A stretch of 64,000 bases of DNA from CADEDH01 sp047974625 (GTDB lineage: Bacteria; Actinomycetota; Acidimicrobiia; Acidimicrobiales; SZUA-35). Positions 8,988-17,452 of this stretch are shown in pieces. The stretch spans positions 1 through 64,000 of the forward strand of contig JBKECK010000051.1 in NCBI GenBank assembly GCA_047974625.1, given 5' to 3'. The notes below the pieces were generated by a model. It was not told the DNA's origin. It made no database searches and saw only the letters and a program-made list of their open reading frames with translations. Within the stretch, counting starts at the first letter, position 1, and each line of letters opens with the position of its first letter. The translations under genes were made by a program, and so were the position numbers.

Positions 8988-11482
8988 CGTCCCGTGATGT
9001 AGACGGTCTCGGGGAGTCCGATACCGACCCGCCACTCGTTGATCGCACCGAAGAGCTCGGCGCCCGGTGTGGAGCGAAGGAGTTTCAACAGCGGCTTCAC
9101 CTGCACCGACCAGCGCTTCCGAGCCAGCACGATGTCCTGGTACACCAGGCGAGGGCTGTGGTGGACCGGGCGGGATCGCCCGGGCTCCGATGTCGAGCCG
9201 GTGGTGCGCGAGCGGCGTTCCGCCAGCACCTGCGGTTCGAAGATGATCGTCCCGTTCGGCGACATCAGCGTCAGGCACCGTTCGAGACGCCCGAGGTACA
9301 TGGGCACGAGGAAGCCGAGATAGAGCGGCATGATCGGCGTGCCGGCCTCGTCGGTGAGGAGCACACCGCCCGTCGCCTTGTCATGACCCGCCCGGATCTG
9401 CGACGGCTGTACGAAGCCGTTGCCGACGTCCGTGTGGTCCCTGGCCACCTCACGGTCGGTCAGGAGGGGGTGGACGTTCGCGTTGAAGTGCTCGATGGAC
9501 CGGGTCTCGACGAACTCGCGACCCGGGGGCACCAGCGAGGCCAGATACGATCGGCAGCGCTCCATGGCGGCCGGCGGACAGTGACGCAGGTAGCGGGAGA
9601 AGTAGGCCGACCAGCCCGGATAGAGCTTGTTGATCACGACGCCACCGAGGTCGGGGTCCGTCGGCTGGACGAACGCCGCGTAGCTGGCGGGGTGGCGGAG
9701 CAACCAGTCCGGTCGACGGTCGGCAGCCTCCCGGACCGCCGCCGGGTCCATCCGGACCTCCAGGGAATCGCCGGGGATCGAGCCGTCGACACCTCTCGCC
9801 GCCTTCGTCGACCGCTCGACGAAGGCGGCGACGAATGGGTCGATCAGGCGGTCCTTGAGGGCCTCGAGCTCCACGAGGTCGCGGTCCCCGGTCCGGCCCG
9901 GATCGTCGACGCCCTCGACGATCCGGAGGGACTGCTCGTAGCACTGCTCGGTGAGGTCGGCGAGCTCGGAGAGGTCGAGCGATGCGACACCCTTCGCCTC
10001 CAGACGACGGCGAACGGTCGCCCCGAGAATCCGGTGGTGCACCACACGGTCGTCGAAGATCTCGATGCCGGCGAGCAGGGACCGGAACTGGTCGACGATG
10101 CGATCGAGTCGCTCGTCGCCCACCATCGTCGGCTTGTCGCCCACGACGTCCTCGTAGAACACGGGGAGGCCGGTCGGGAGTTGATCGTTCCCGGTCGCCG
10201 ACAGCACCAGGTCGTCCAGCCTGGTCCGGGCGTCGGCCCTCGTCGCTGTCGAGAGGTCGGATCGGTAGTCGTCGAGCACGGCCCGGGCCTGCGTGGACCA
10301 GTCGGTGGCGTAGTCGTCACCGTGGCGACGTCGCAGCGCCGATTCGATCAGGGTCTCGGCGTCGCAGTCGTGGTCCTCGGCCGAGAGGATGTAGGGCCGG
10401 ATGACCCCGGTGCCGGCGACCCGCCGAACGAAGGCCTCCATCGTCCCGGCGGGGGCGCCGACCTCGTCGGCGAGCCGTCGGGCCAGGCCGGCGAGGTCCA
10501 GCTCGCCCGGTTCGCACGCCCCGAGTTGGCGGAGGACCAGGCCGATCTGGGGCGACATCGGCAGTTCGGCGGCGGCGTACGTACCGGACCGGTCGCGGCG
10601 GGTGTAGCGCAGCGTGTCTCCGTCGAGGTGGAGATCACCGGCGATCGTGAGCCGTGACGTGGGATGCAAGCCGCCGTCGCCGTCGCGGGCGACGACCCCG
10701 GCGAGGTGACGACCGAGCTCGACGTGGCTGTGGCGACGGGCGGTGAGCACCGACTCGAGGCGGCCGCCGTGCCGATCCGAGCCGAGCAGGTGGGTGGCGG
10801 TGTACCACGAGAACGGGCTGGTCTTGCCGGCGGCCCGGTTGGCGTACCGCAGCGGCGTCGATTCGTCGCGCAGCGACGGCGTCCGGCCACCGTCGACGAG
10901 TTGGCGGTACCGGCCGGGGAGGTGGCCAAGCCGGGGCCCCGAGGTAGCCAGCGCAGCGAGGAAGACCTCGTGCTCCAGGTAGTCGGCCAGGCGGGCCCGC
11001 TCCCGGCCCAGCTGCGCCTCGTGACCGGCGGCGATGGCCAGGCGGACTCCGTCGCGGACCGTGGTCGCGTCGGCCCAGGCCGCCACGGCGTCGGCGGCCT
11101 CGACGAAGCCCATCGATCGGAGTCGGGTGCCCAGCGTGTGGACGGACGACGCGTCGGGCGAGCGCCCGTTGTAGGCGTCGCGCTTCAACGGTAGGAGCAG
11201 ACCGACCCGGGTCTCGTCGTCGACAGCATCGGCCGCGGCGAAAAGGAGCTCGACCAACTCGTCAGCGGCCCGTCGCGCTCCCGCCGTCGACTCGACCAGT
11301 TGGTCGATGACGGCCCGCTCGCTGGGCGACACGAAGCGGACCACCGGGGTCGGATTCACCCGCCCGAGCACGAACGGGGCGCGGTGGAACGGCGGTGCCC
11401 CGACCGTCGACCGGCTGCGGTCGTCGGCCGAGAGGTCGAGCGGTGCTGCGTCGGTGGTCTCCACGACTGCCATGCAGATCAT
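8984..11482 (-). CDS. Split LanB-type dehydratase, glutamylation subunit
   Basis: About 832 residues, the size of the first subunit of split LanB dehydratases in thiopeptide clusters. These use glutamyl-tRNA to glutamylate Ser/Thr before elimination to dehydroamino acids. Features include an N-terminal APFVLGRVN segment, the AGKTSPFSWYTATHL motif near residue 230, INKLYPGWSAYFSRYL, and a C-terminal DIVLARKRWSVQVKPLL followed by WRVGIGLPETVYI, where the family ends its glutamylation domain. I chose the ATG at 11480-11482; the ATG at 11473 and a GTG at 11503 are alternatives. It is first in the operon, and the intergenic region to 11725 should hold the operon promoter. Confidence 0.85.
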   Translation of the reverse strand: MICMAVVETTDAAPLDLSADDRSRSTVGAPPFHRAPFVLGRVNPTPVVRFVSPSERAVIDQLVESTAGARRAADELVELLFAAADAVDDETRVGLLLPLKRDAYNGRSPDASSVHTLGTRLRSMGFVEAADAVAAWADATTVRDGVRLAIAAGHEAQLGRERARLADYLEHEVFLAALATSGPRLGHLPGRYRQLVDGGRTPSLRDESTPLRYANRAAGKTSPFSWYTATHLLGSDRHGGRLESVLTARRHSHVELGRHLAGVVARDGDGGLHPTSRLTIAGDLHLDGDTLRYTRRDRSGTYAAAELPMSPQIGLVLRQLGACEPGELDLAGLARRLADEVGAPAGTMEAFVRRVAGTGVIRPYILSAEDHDCDAETLIESALRRRHGDDYATDWSTQARAVLDDYRSDLSTATRADARTRLDDLVLSATGNDQLPTGLPVFYEDVVGDKPTMVGDERLDRIVDQFRSLLAGIEIFDDRVVHHRILGATVRRRLEAKGVASLDLSELADLTEQCYEQSLRIVEGVDDPGRTGDRDLVELEALKDRLIDPFVAAFVERSTKAARGVDGSIPGDSLEVRMDPAAVREAADRRPDWLLRHPASYAAFVQPTDPDLGGVVINKLYPGWSAYFSRYLRHCPPAAMERCRSYLASLVPPGREFVETRSIEHFNANVHPLLTDREVARDHTDVGNGFVQPSQIRAGHDKATGGVLLTDEAGTPIMPLYLGFLVPMYLGRLERCLTLMSPNGTIIFEPQVLAERRSRTTGSTSEPGRSRPVHHSPRLVYQDIVLARKRWSVQVKPLLKLLRSTPGAELFGAINEWRVGIGLPETVYITGR

Positions 11483-11724
11483 CGAATGCCGACCCGGTAC
11501 CACGGCGGTACAAGCGAGGGTGGTCAGCTGGTACGAGCCGGGGTGTTCGGCGGTCCGAGACCGGGATCCGGCGCCCGTTCTCGTCGGAGTGACAGTGGCT
11601 CGGGCCCGGGATCGGCGGAGGGGTCGAGTGTGCCGGGAACCACCGGGGTACCACGGCCGCCGTCACCTCGGGGATGTACCTCCCCGTCGTTTCATGTCGT
11701 CAACCAACCTGGAGGAGAAACGCC
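11483..11724. promoter_or_regulatory. Divergent control region of the RiPP operon and the secreted peptide gene
   Basis: The 242 bp between the dehydratase start and the small peptide gene must drive both. An 11-bp sequence, GGTACCACGGC, occurs twice in direct orientation, at 11496-11506 and 11647-11657, one copy near each gene. SARP regulators bind direct repeats, but usually with short spacing, so the link to the truncated SARP gene is only a suggestion. I cannot assign -35/-10 boxes with confidence. Confidence 0.4.
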
Positions 11725-11853
11725 ATGAAGAAGTCCCGACTCGCAGCCGTCATCGTCGCCATCGCCCTCTCGATTCTCTCGGTACCGGCCGCCGCCGATG
11801 GGTCCGGCGCGGAGGACGTGTCTTCCACCGCCTTCAACATCTGGCACATCTGA
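11725..11853 (+). CDS. Small secreted peptide, 42 residues
   Basis: The ATG at 11725-11727 is preceded by a near-ideal ribosome site (CTGGAGGAGAAACGCC). The product has a textbook signal peptide: basic MKKSR, a hydrophobic core LAAVIVAIALSILSV and a cleavage site after PAAA. This would leave an 18-residue peptide, DGSGAEDVSSTAFNIWHI. It is divergent from the RiPP operon. The signal sequence and ribosome site argue that it is real despite its length. It could be an extracellular signal, an immunity or cofactor peptide, or unrelated. I recognise no family. Confidence 0.72.
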   Translation: MKKSRLAAVIVAIALSILSVPAAADGSGAEDVSSTAFNIWHI

Positions 11854-12054
11854 CCGGTCCTCGATGCGCCGTTCCGGGCGATGCCGACGGGCGAGCGGTG
11901 GCGCTCGGGCGGGCGCGGTCCCGGGATCGTCGAGGAGCGGCTCGATCCGGTGGCGGACGGCGTTCCCGGTTCCGTCCGGGTCGGGACGTAGGATGGGGGT
12001 CGTGCGGAACGTCCCGATCGCCATCGACCTGGTCCCGCCCCGGCCGTTGACCGT

Positions 12055-12498
12055 GTGCTGATCGCACTCCACGCGACGACCGTCCTCGCCGGGCTCACCG
12101 TCGGGTCAGTCGTCCTGATCCGGAGGAAGGGGACGCCCTGGCATCGGTTCCTGGGGTGGGGCTACGTCGTCCTGCTGTTGGCGACGGCGATCGGTTCGTT
12201 CGGGATCATGGAGGTCCGCGGCGGGCGACCGTCGGTGTTCCACGTGGTGAGCGTCCTCGTCGGGGTCGTGATCGTCGCGGGGATCGTGGCGATCCGCCGG
12301 GGTCGCGTGTGGCTCCATGCGCTCCTGATGGCCTCGTCGGTGCTCATCGGTGTCATCACCGGCGTGGCCCAGTACTTCGATCACCTGCCGTTCGGGTCCG
12401 ATGCCCTGAATGCCGTCGTATTCCTGCAGGTGCCGTCGGTGCTGGGGTTTGCCCTCATCTGGCGGATGGCGGCGGGGCACCGGCGCTCGGTCGGCTGA
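12055..12498 (+). CDS. DUF2306-like membrane protein
   Basis: A 147-residue protein with four hydrophobic helices (about residues 5-22, 36-51, 66-80 and 90-110, plus a C-terminal one at 120-138) and the pattern RRKGTPWHRFLGWGYVVLLL, then WLHALLMASSVLIGVITG. This resembles the DUF2306/YozB group of small integral membrane proteins, in which conserved histidines sit at helix ends. The GTG at 12055 is the first start that keeps the first helix whole. No function is assigned. It may be unrelated to the RiPP genes. Confidence 0.65.
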   Translation: MLIALHATTVLAGLTVGSVVLIRRKGTPWHRFLGWGYVVLLLATAIGSFGIMEVRGGRPSVFHVVSVLVGVVIVAGIVAIRRGRVWLHALLMASSVLIGVITGVAQYFDHLPFGSDALNAVVFLQVPSVLGFALIWRMAAGHRRSVG

Positions 12499-12966
12499 GA
12501 CCGAACATCGCCGGTGACGGCACCGCCACCGTCCCGGCCCAGGCCATGGACCTCCGGCCATCGAGAACCAGGCGCCAGGCGGGGTCGGGCGATCGACCAG
12601 GCTCGCCCGACCCCATGGGCGTTGCCCGACGGTTCGTTCGACGTGACCCTCTACGTGGGGGCGGTGGCCTTCAGCGGGAGCCGGCCGAGCCCCCGGAGCG
12701 AATTGGTCAGGCGGGGTCGTGCCTCGCCGATGAGCTCGGCTCGTCGACCCTGGCTGCCAGTGCCCGCAGGAGCGTCTCCCCTTCCGTGGGGCGATGCCCA
12801 TCCCGACGCAGAGGTGGATCCTCACCCCGGGAGCTACGTGAAAGAACGCGTCTCGCCCAAGTCCTCGCAGCATCAGGCGCGTACGTCGCTGCGACGGCGC
12901 GGCCAACCGATCGACTCGACGAACTCGCCCGCGAGATCACCGACCGCGGACGGCGTCCTCGAACGA
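12499..12966. other. 468-bp region with no supported gene
   Basis: It lies between convergent genes. All frames here read as Arg/Pro-rich shadow text without ribosome sites or recognisable motifs. I saw no RNA gene and no clear long hairpin. Confidence 0.5.
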
Positions 12967-14022
12967 CTATGCGTCCTCGACGAGCTGGCGGAGCTTGCCC
13001 ATGGTGGCCACCCGGTCCTCGCCGGGGGCGATGCTCACGTTGAGCACCGTGACCCCCGCCTCCTTCCACGCACCGAGCCGCTCCTTCACCAGCGACTCCG
13101 GCCCCACGAGGCTGGAGCGGTCGAGGAAGTCCCGGGGCACGGCCGCCGCTGCCTCGGCCTTCTTGCCGTCGAGGTACAGATCCTGGATCTCACCCGCCTC
13201 GGCCTCGTAGCCGTACTTCTGGGCGATCGTGTTGTAGAAGTTCTTGTCCCGGGCGCCCATGCCGCCCCAGTAGAGGGCGGTCTGGGGACGGGCCAGGTCG
13301 AGCACCGGGTCGGCGCCCTCGCCCACGAACTGGTCACCGATGGCCACCGTGCTGCCGGCCCCGATCTGGAGACGACCGAGCGACTGGTCACGGTCGGCGG
13401 TGCCGGCCTTGAGGTCGTCACCCCAGACCCGCTGGAACTCGTCGGGCAGGAAGAAGACCGGCAGCCAGCCGTCGGCCTTGGCCGCGGTGGTCCGCACCGA
13501 ACGGGGCATCAGGGCGGCCCACCAGATCGGGATCTCGCTGCGGACCGGATGGTTGATCAGCTTCAGGGGCTTGCCCAGGCCGGTGCCCTGCCCCTCGGGC
13601 AACGGCACCTGAACGGTCTTGCCGTCGTACACCAGGGGGTCACGCCGCAGGGTCATGCGGACCACGTCGATGTACTCGGAGATCCGGGTCATCGGCTTCT
13701 CGTAGGGCACCCCGTGGAAGCCCTCGATGACCTGCGGACCGCTGGCCCCCAGACCCAGGATGAACCGGCCGTTGGACACCATGTCCAGGCCGGCCGCGGT
13801 CTGGCCCATGGCCGGGGCGGTGCGGGAGTACACGTTCAGGATCCCGGAACCGATCTCCACCCGTGAGGTGCGGGCAGCGATGTACCCGATCTGGCTCACG
13901 GCGTCGACGCTGTAGGCCTCGGCCACCCACACAACATCGAGGCCGGCCTGCTCCAGCTCGACGATCTGATCGACCGATTTGCCGAAGTCACCGACGTAGT
14001 TGACGCTCATCCCAAGCTTCAT
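12967..14022 (-). CDS. LLM-class F420/flavin-dependent oxidoreductase
   Basis: A 351-residue TIM-barrel luciferase-like protein. The N-terminus MKLGMSVNYVGDFGKSVDQI is followed by AGLDVVWVAEAYSVDAVSQ, the segment VEIGSGILNVYSRTAPAMGQTAAGLD and GRFILGLGASGPQVIEGFHG. These are hallmark positions of F420-dependent LLM enzymes of actinobacteria. The start is the ATG at 14020-14022; the upstream frame is not protein-like. It is divergent from a second LLM gene at 14127. The substrate is unknown. Confidence 0.9.
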   Translation of the reverse strand: MKLGMSVNYVGDFGKSVDQIVELEQAGLDVVWVAEAYSVDAVSQIGYIAARTSRVEIGSGILNVYSRTAPAMGQTAAGLDMVSNGRFILGLGASGPQVIEGFHGVPYEKPMTRISEYIDVVRMTLRRDPLVYDGKTVQVPLPEGQGTGLGKPLKLINHPVRSEIPIWWAALMPRSVRTTAAKADGWLPVFFLPDEFQRVWGDDLKAGTADRDQSLGRLQIGAGSTVAIGDQFVGEGADPVLDLARPQTALYWGGMGARDKNFYNTIAQKYGYEAEAGEIQDLYLDGKKAEAAAAVPRDFLDRSSLVGPESLVKERLGAWKEAGVTVLNVSIAPGEDRVATMGKLRQLVEDA

Positions 14023-14126
14023 GGCCCCGCACTCTAGGGGACCGGCACGGCCCGGGACGAAACGACCGGTCAGGGGGCCGTCCACCCCAATTCGCCGAGC
14101 GGCCGGCCACGGGGCAGCCTGGGGCG

Positions 14127-15044
14127 ATGACCGAAGCGAATCATCCCATGCCCGCCCTATCGCTGGCCGCCGTACCTGGCCGCCGGGCCCGCACCGTGGC
14201 CCTGGCCACCGAGATCGACCAGCGGGGGTTCAGCGGCATCTTCTGCCCCAGCATGGGCGACGCCATGGGTCTGTGCCTGGCCGCCGCCATGGCGACCGAA
14301 CGGGTCACCATCGGCACCTCGATCCAGCCGATCTACCTCCAGCACGCGGCCACCCTGGCCGCGTCGGCCTGTTTCATCAACGAGATGGCCGAGGGCCGGT
14401 TCCGGCTCGGGCTGGGCGTCACCCACGGGCCGATCCAGGACCGGCTCGGGGTCACCGTCGGCCGGCCCCTGGCCGACATGCGGGCCTACGTCGACGAGCT
14501 GCGCGCCTCGGCCAAGCACCAGGGCGAGCTCCCGACCATCACCCTGGCCACCCTCCGGGACAAGATGGTCGCCCTGTCGGTGGAGATCGCCGACGGGGCG
14601 GTGTGGGCCAACGCCTCCCGTTCCCGCATGGCCCACTCCCTGGCTCAGATCCCGTCGGACCGGACCTCGGCCGGTTTCTTCGTGGGCAACATGATCCCCA
14701 CCGTCATCGACGACGACCTAGCCGCCGCCGCGGCCCGCAACCGGGCCACCCTGAAGGGCTACGTCAGCCTGCCGAACTACCGCAACTACTGGGCCGACGC
14801 CGGCTACGCCGAGGAGATGGCGGCGGTGGAGAAGGCCCTTGCCGACGGGGACGAGGACGCCCTGTTCAAGGCCATGACCGACCGCTGGCTGTCGGACTGC
14901 ACCCTGTACGGGCCGGTCGGGCGGATCCGCGACGGGGTCGACGCCTGGTTCGAGGCCGGGGTGTCCACCCCCATCCTCGTGCCCGCCGCCACCAGCGGCG
15001 GCCAGATGCGGGCCTTCGAGCAGATCTTCGCCGCCTGGGACTGA
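14127..15044 (+). CDS. LLM-class oxidoreductase
   Basis: A 305-residue luciferase-like monooxygenase fold. Features are IDQRGFSGIFCPSMGDAMGL, TERVTIGTSIQPIYLQHAATLA, EMAEGRFRLGLGVTHGPIQ and the C-terminal GPVGRIRDGVDAWFEAGVSTPIL typical of the family. It is slightly shorter than the neighbour at 12967 and only distantly similar to it. F420 is the likely cofactor in this group, though FMN cannot be excluded. Confidence 0.88.
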   Translation: MTEANHPMPALSLAAVPGRRARTVALATEIDQRGFSGIFCPSMGDAMGLCLAAAMATERVTIGTSIQPIYLQHAATLAASACFINEMAEGRFRLGLGVTHGPIQDRLGVTVGRPLADMRAYVDELRASAKHQGELPTITLATLRDKMVALSVEIADGAVWANASRSRMAHSLAQIPSDRTSAGFFVGNMIPTVIDDDLAAAAARNRATLKGYVSLPNYRNYWADAGYAEEMAAVEKALADGDEDALFKAMTDRWLSDCTLYGPVGRIRDGVDAWFEAGVSTPILVPAATSGGQMRAFEQIFAAWD

Positions 15045-15072
15045 GGACGACCGCGCCCGGAGGGTGGGTTCG

Positions 15073-15873
15073 TCAGCCCAGCGCCTTCAACAGCTCGGGG
15101 GCGATCCCGACCGTGTCGGGCTCGGCCTCGTCGGGTTTCATCACACCCACCCCGGTGACCACCCGGTCGATCAGGCCGGTGGCCACTACCTCGTGGGCGG
15201 CCAGCCAGGCCGGTTCGTCCAGATTGGTGGTCCGCTCCGCCACCTGCTGCCAGTACACCTCGGGGAGCATCCGCCCGACCCCGGCCACCGTCCAGGTGGG
15301 GGTGCCCACGGCCCGGGCGGTGGCGGCGGCCGCCAGCGACCCGACGTCGGTGAGGGCCGCCGCCGGCCCGGCCGCGGCCGCCTCGATTAGGACCAGGGAG
15401 GCCTCGGTCACCGCCCCACCCAGGTGTTCGGCGGCCACCTCCTCGGCGATCACGTCGGCCCGTTCCAAGCGGCACACCGCGGCCGGCCCCTGGCCCTCGA
15501 CGTCGACGACGAGCACGGTGACGTCGCCGCGCCGGGGCAGGGCCTCCACGATGGTGTCCGGCCAACCGACGATCACCACGGTGGCCCCGTCGGGCAGCTC
15601 GTGGGCCAGGTTCCGGCCGGTGCGGTCCTGACGGAGATCCTCGATGACCGAGCGGGCCTCCAGGCGGGGGTCATCGCTCAGCACCATCCGGTGGCACATC
15701 CACCACAGCGGCCCTATGGCGGGCTGGCGGGTAAGCAGCCGCCGGGCCGCGGTGACCAGACCGGGGCGGTCGTGGGCGAAGACCGACAGGGCGGAGGCCG
15801 CCTCCTGGACCAGCAGCGACGCGTCGGCACCCGACGCTCGGGCGACGAACCGCAGCTGCTCGATCGGATGCAT
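15073..15873 (-). CDS. IF-2B/eIF-2B-like Rossmann protein
   Basis: A 266-residue protein. The N-terminal half is helical (residues 1-90). The C-terminal half resembles the IF-2B fold: GATVVIVGWPDTIVEAL, TEASLVLIEAAAAGPAAALTDVGS and LAAAATARAVGTPTWTVAGVGR. These are positions where methylthioribose-1-phosphate isomerase-type proteins carry their substrate and NK-GT motifs. Here the motif reads ALTDVGS, so the catalytic residues of the isomerase are not obvious. It may be a non-enzymatic or divergent member. It is convergent with the LLM gene. Confidence 0.5.
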   Translation of the reverse strand: MHPIEQLRFVARASGADASLLVQEAASALSVFAHDRPGLVTAARRLLTRQPAIGPLWWMCHRMVLSDDPRLEARSVIEDLRQDRTGRNLAHELPDGATVVIVGWPDTIVEALPRRGDVTVLVVDVEGQGPAAVCRLERADVIAEEVAAEHLGGAVTEASLVLIEAAAAGPAAALTDVGSLAAAATARAVGTPTWTVAGVGRMLPEVYWQQVAERTTNLDEPAWLAAHEVVATGLIDRVVTGVGVMKPDEAEPDTVGIAPELLKALG

Positions 15874-15926
15874 GACGTGGACCCTAGCCCCGCCCGGGAC
15901 CGAGCCGAGAGTTGGGCCCGGCGCCC

Positions 15927-16673
15927 CTACTCGTGCCAGTCGTCGGTCCGGGGGCGCATGAAGGCGGGCCCGGTCAGACCGGCCGCCATCATGGCCGCGC
16001 CCATCGATCGGGCGTGCTCACGCCGGTGGGCGAAGTAGGCGGGGTCGAGGCGTCGCCGGAAGGTGTCGCTGGCGAACAAGGTGTCGATCTGATCGGGCCG
16101 CAACAGGCCACCGCCCTCGTCGAGGTTGGTCTGGCTCCACTGGTACACGGTGTCTTCCGACCGGAAGAGGTTCATGCGTTCTCAAAGGTGGGCCGTGTTC
16201 TCCACCGTCGCCCATTTCCACATCGGGGTGTTGATGTACCCGATCGTGGTGTCGGGGTCGACGGCGACGAGGGCCCCGTCGCGGTCGAACCGCACCGTGA
16301 TCGGCTCGCCGGTGACCAGGTCGGAGGCTTCGATGCGGACCTCCCGGCCCGGGAACATCCACCGGACGCCGAAGGACTCGAGCCCGCACTGGGCGTACCA
16401 GTGGGGGCTGTCGTCCACCACGATCCGGTACTGGGTCGGGGTGCCGTGGAACGGGGCGAACGAGCCGATGTAGTCGGTCCCGTCGGTGACCCAGCATCCC
16501 AGGCCCACCGCGCTGGCGTCGTGGACGGCCACCCGGGCCTCCACGGGGGCCACGTCGAGCAGGCTCGCCAGGCGGGTGTAGTGGGGGGGTTCGCCGTGGT
16601 CCACGAAGTACCGCAGAACGGTGGTGTAGGTACGCTGCACCAGGTCGGAAACGTCGTCGGTTGCGGCCGGCAT
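15927..16673 (-). CDS. MerB-like organomercurial lyase, probable selenoprotein (Sec at residue 164)
   Basis: Read through one in-frame TGA (16182-16184), this gives a 248-residue MerB-family protein. The first 163 residues align with the MerB N-terminus: YAQC at 93-96 matches YAWC with catalytic Cys96, and Glu99 stands at Asp99. The segment VRIEASDLVTGEPITV matches the strand after it. The TGA then falls at the position of MerB Cys159. The text after it (UERMNLFRSEDTVYQWSQ) continues the alignment with the MerB C-terminus (CCHVHFFASVPTAEDWAS), and the family similarity carries on to the end. MerB breaks carbon-mercury bonds with Cys96, Asp99 and Cys159. A SECIS-type hairpin follows the TGA. 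The start is the ATG at 16671-16673 with AAGGGGTG upstream. Split calling would give two false genes (16182-16673 and 15927-16175) in the same frame. Metal substrate is not established. Confidence 0.82.
16153..16168 (-). promoter_or_regulatory. Candidate bacterial SECIS hairpin for the MerB-like gene
   Basis: A perfect 6-bp stem UCUUCC/GGAAGA closing a GGUC loop. It begins 13 nt after the in-frame UGA, so the loop starts 19 nt after it. This satisfies the bacterial SECIS rules (apical loop with G in the first two positions, short stem, 16-37 nt from the UGA). The loop sequence is the same GGUC seen in the E. coli fdhF element. Confidence 0.75.
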
Positions 16674-16914
16674 GGCTCACCCCTTCTTTCTTCTTCGTCC
16701 TCGCTGGACGAACCCAACGGTAGGAGTAGGGCGTTCCTTCATGCAATCGGGTCGGACACCATGCCGAACGTCGGACAGCATGCGGAACAGGGCCCGGGAC
16801 GCCCCGGTGACGCCGATTCCGTGGCGCCCGCCGGGCCCGGCGCGCCGAAGCTTCTCGTACCTGTCATCCGCTAAGGTTCGGAGATCGGCGCTGGGTGCGC
16901 TAGTCTCGCCGCCC

Positions 16915-17400
16915 GTGGCCGAAGCTCCAGCCGATCTCGTTCTCGACTCCCTCCGAGGCGATGGTTACCCGCTGCAGGACTGGTTGACGTCGTACCCCCT
17001 GCTGCTGGTGGCGCTCGATCCGTACACCATCGAGAGTGCCTGGATCATCGAGACCGGGGCCCGATTGTTGCACCATTTCTCGCCCTCGGACGTGAGGGTG
17101 GGGTGGATCGCCACCGCGGACGACGACGGCTGCCGCCAGTTCCTCGGCCCGTGGGCCGAGCGGTTCCTCACCTTCCCCGATCCGGACCGGACCGTGGTGC
17201 AGGGCTTGGGGGCGGAGCGGCTTCCGTCCCTGGTGTTCGTCCGCTCCGACGGCTGGGTCGACGTGGCCAACGGCTGGGATCCCGAACAGTGGAAGCAGAT
17301 CACGGGATGGCTGGCCAAGATGCTCCGCTGGTCGATGCCGGTCATCCCCGGCCCAGGCGACCCCACCCCCTACGCGGGTACACCGGCCAAGGGCCAGTAA
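16915..17400 (+). CDS. Thioredoxin-fold protein lacking active-site cysteines
   Basis: A 161-residue protein from the GTG at 16915. The pattern is thioredoxin-like: SYPLLLVALDPYTIESAW stands where the strand and CxxC would be, followed by DVRVGWIATADDD and a cis-Pro segment ERLPSLVFVRSDGWVD. No CxxC, CxxS or UGA-coded position is present at the active site, so it is probably not a redox enzyme. It is divergent from the MerB-like selenoprotein gene and followed by malonyl-CoA decarboxylase. No function is assigned. Confidence 0.6.
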   Translation: MAEAPADLVLDSLRGDGYPLQDWLTSYPLLLVALDPYTIESAWIIETGARLLHHFSPSDVRVGWIATADDDGCRQFLGPWAERFLTFPDPDRTVVQGLGAERLPSLVFVRSDGWVDVANGWDPEQWKQITGWLAKMLRWSMPVIPGPGDPTPYAGTPAKGQ

Positions 17401-17452
17401 CCCGACGCCGACGAGCACCGGATCGCGGCGCGGACCGGCTAGGAACGAAACC

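Noticed and set aside
15927..16175. A separate 82-residue gene starting at the ATG at 16175
   Set aside because: It is in frame with the upstream piece, has no ribosome site and matches the MerB C-terminal segment.
16182..16673. A complete 163-residue MerB-like gene ending at TGA 16182
   Set aside because: The family similarity continues in the same frame after the TGA, and a SECIS-type hairpin follows; one recoded gene explains both pieces.
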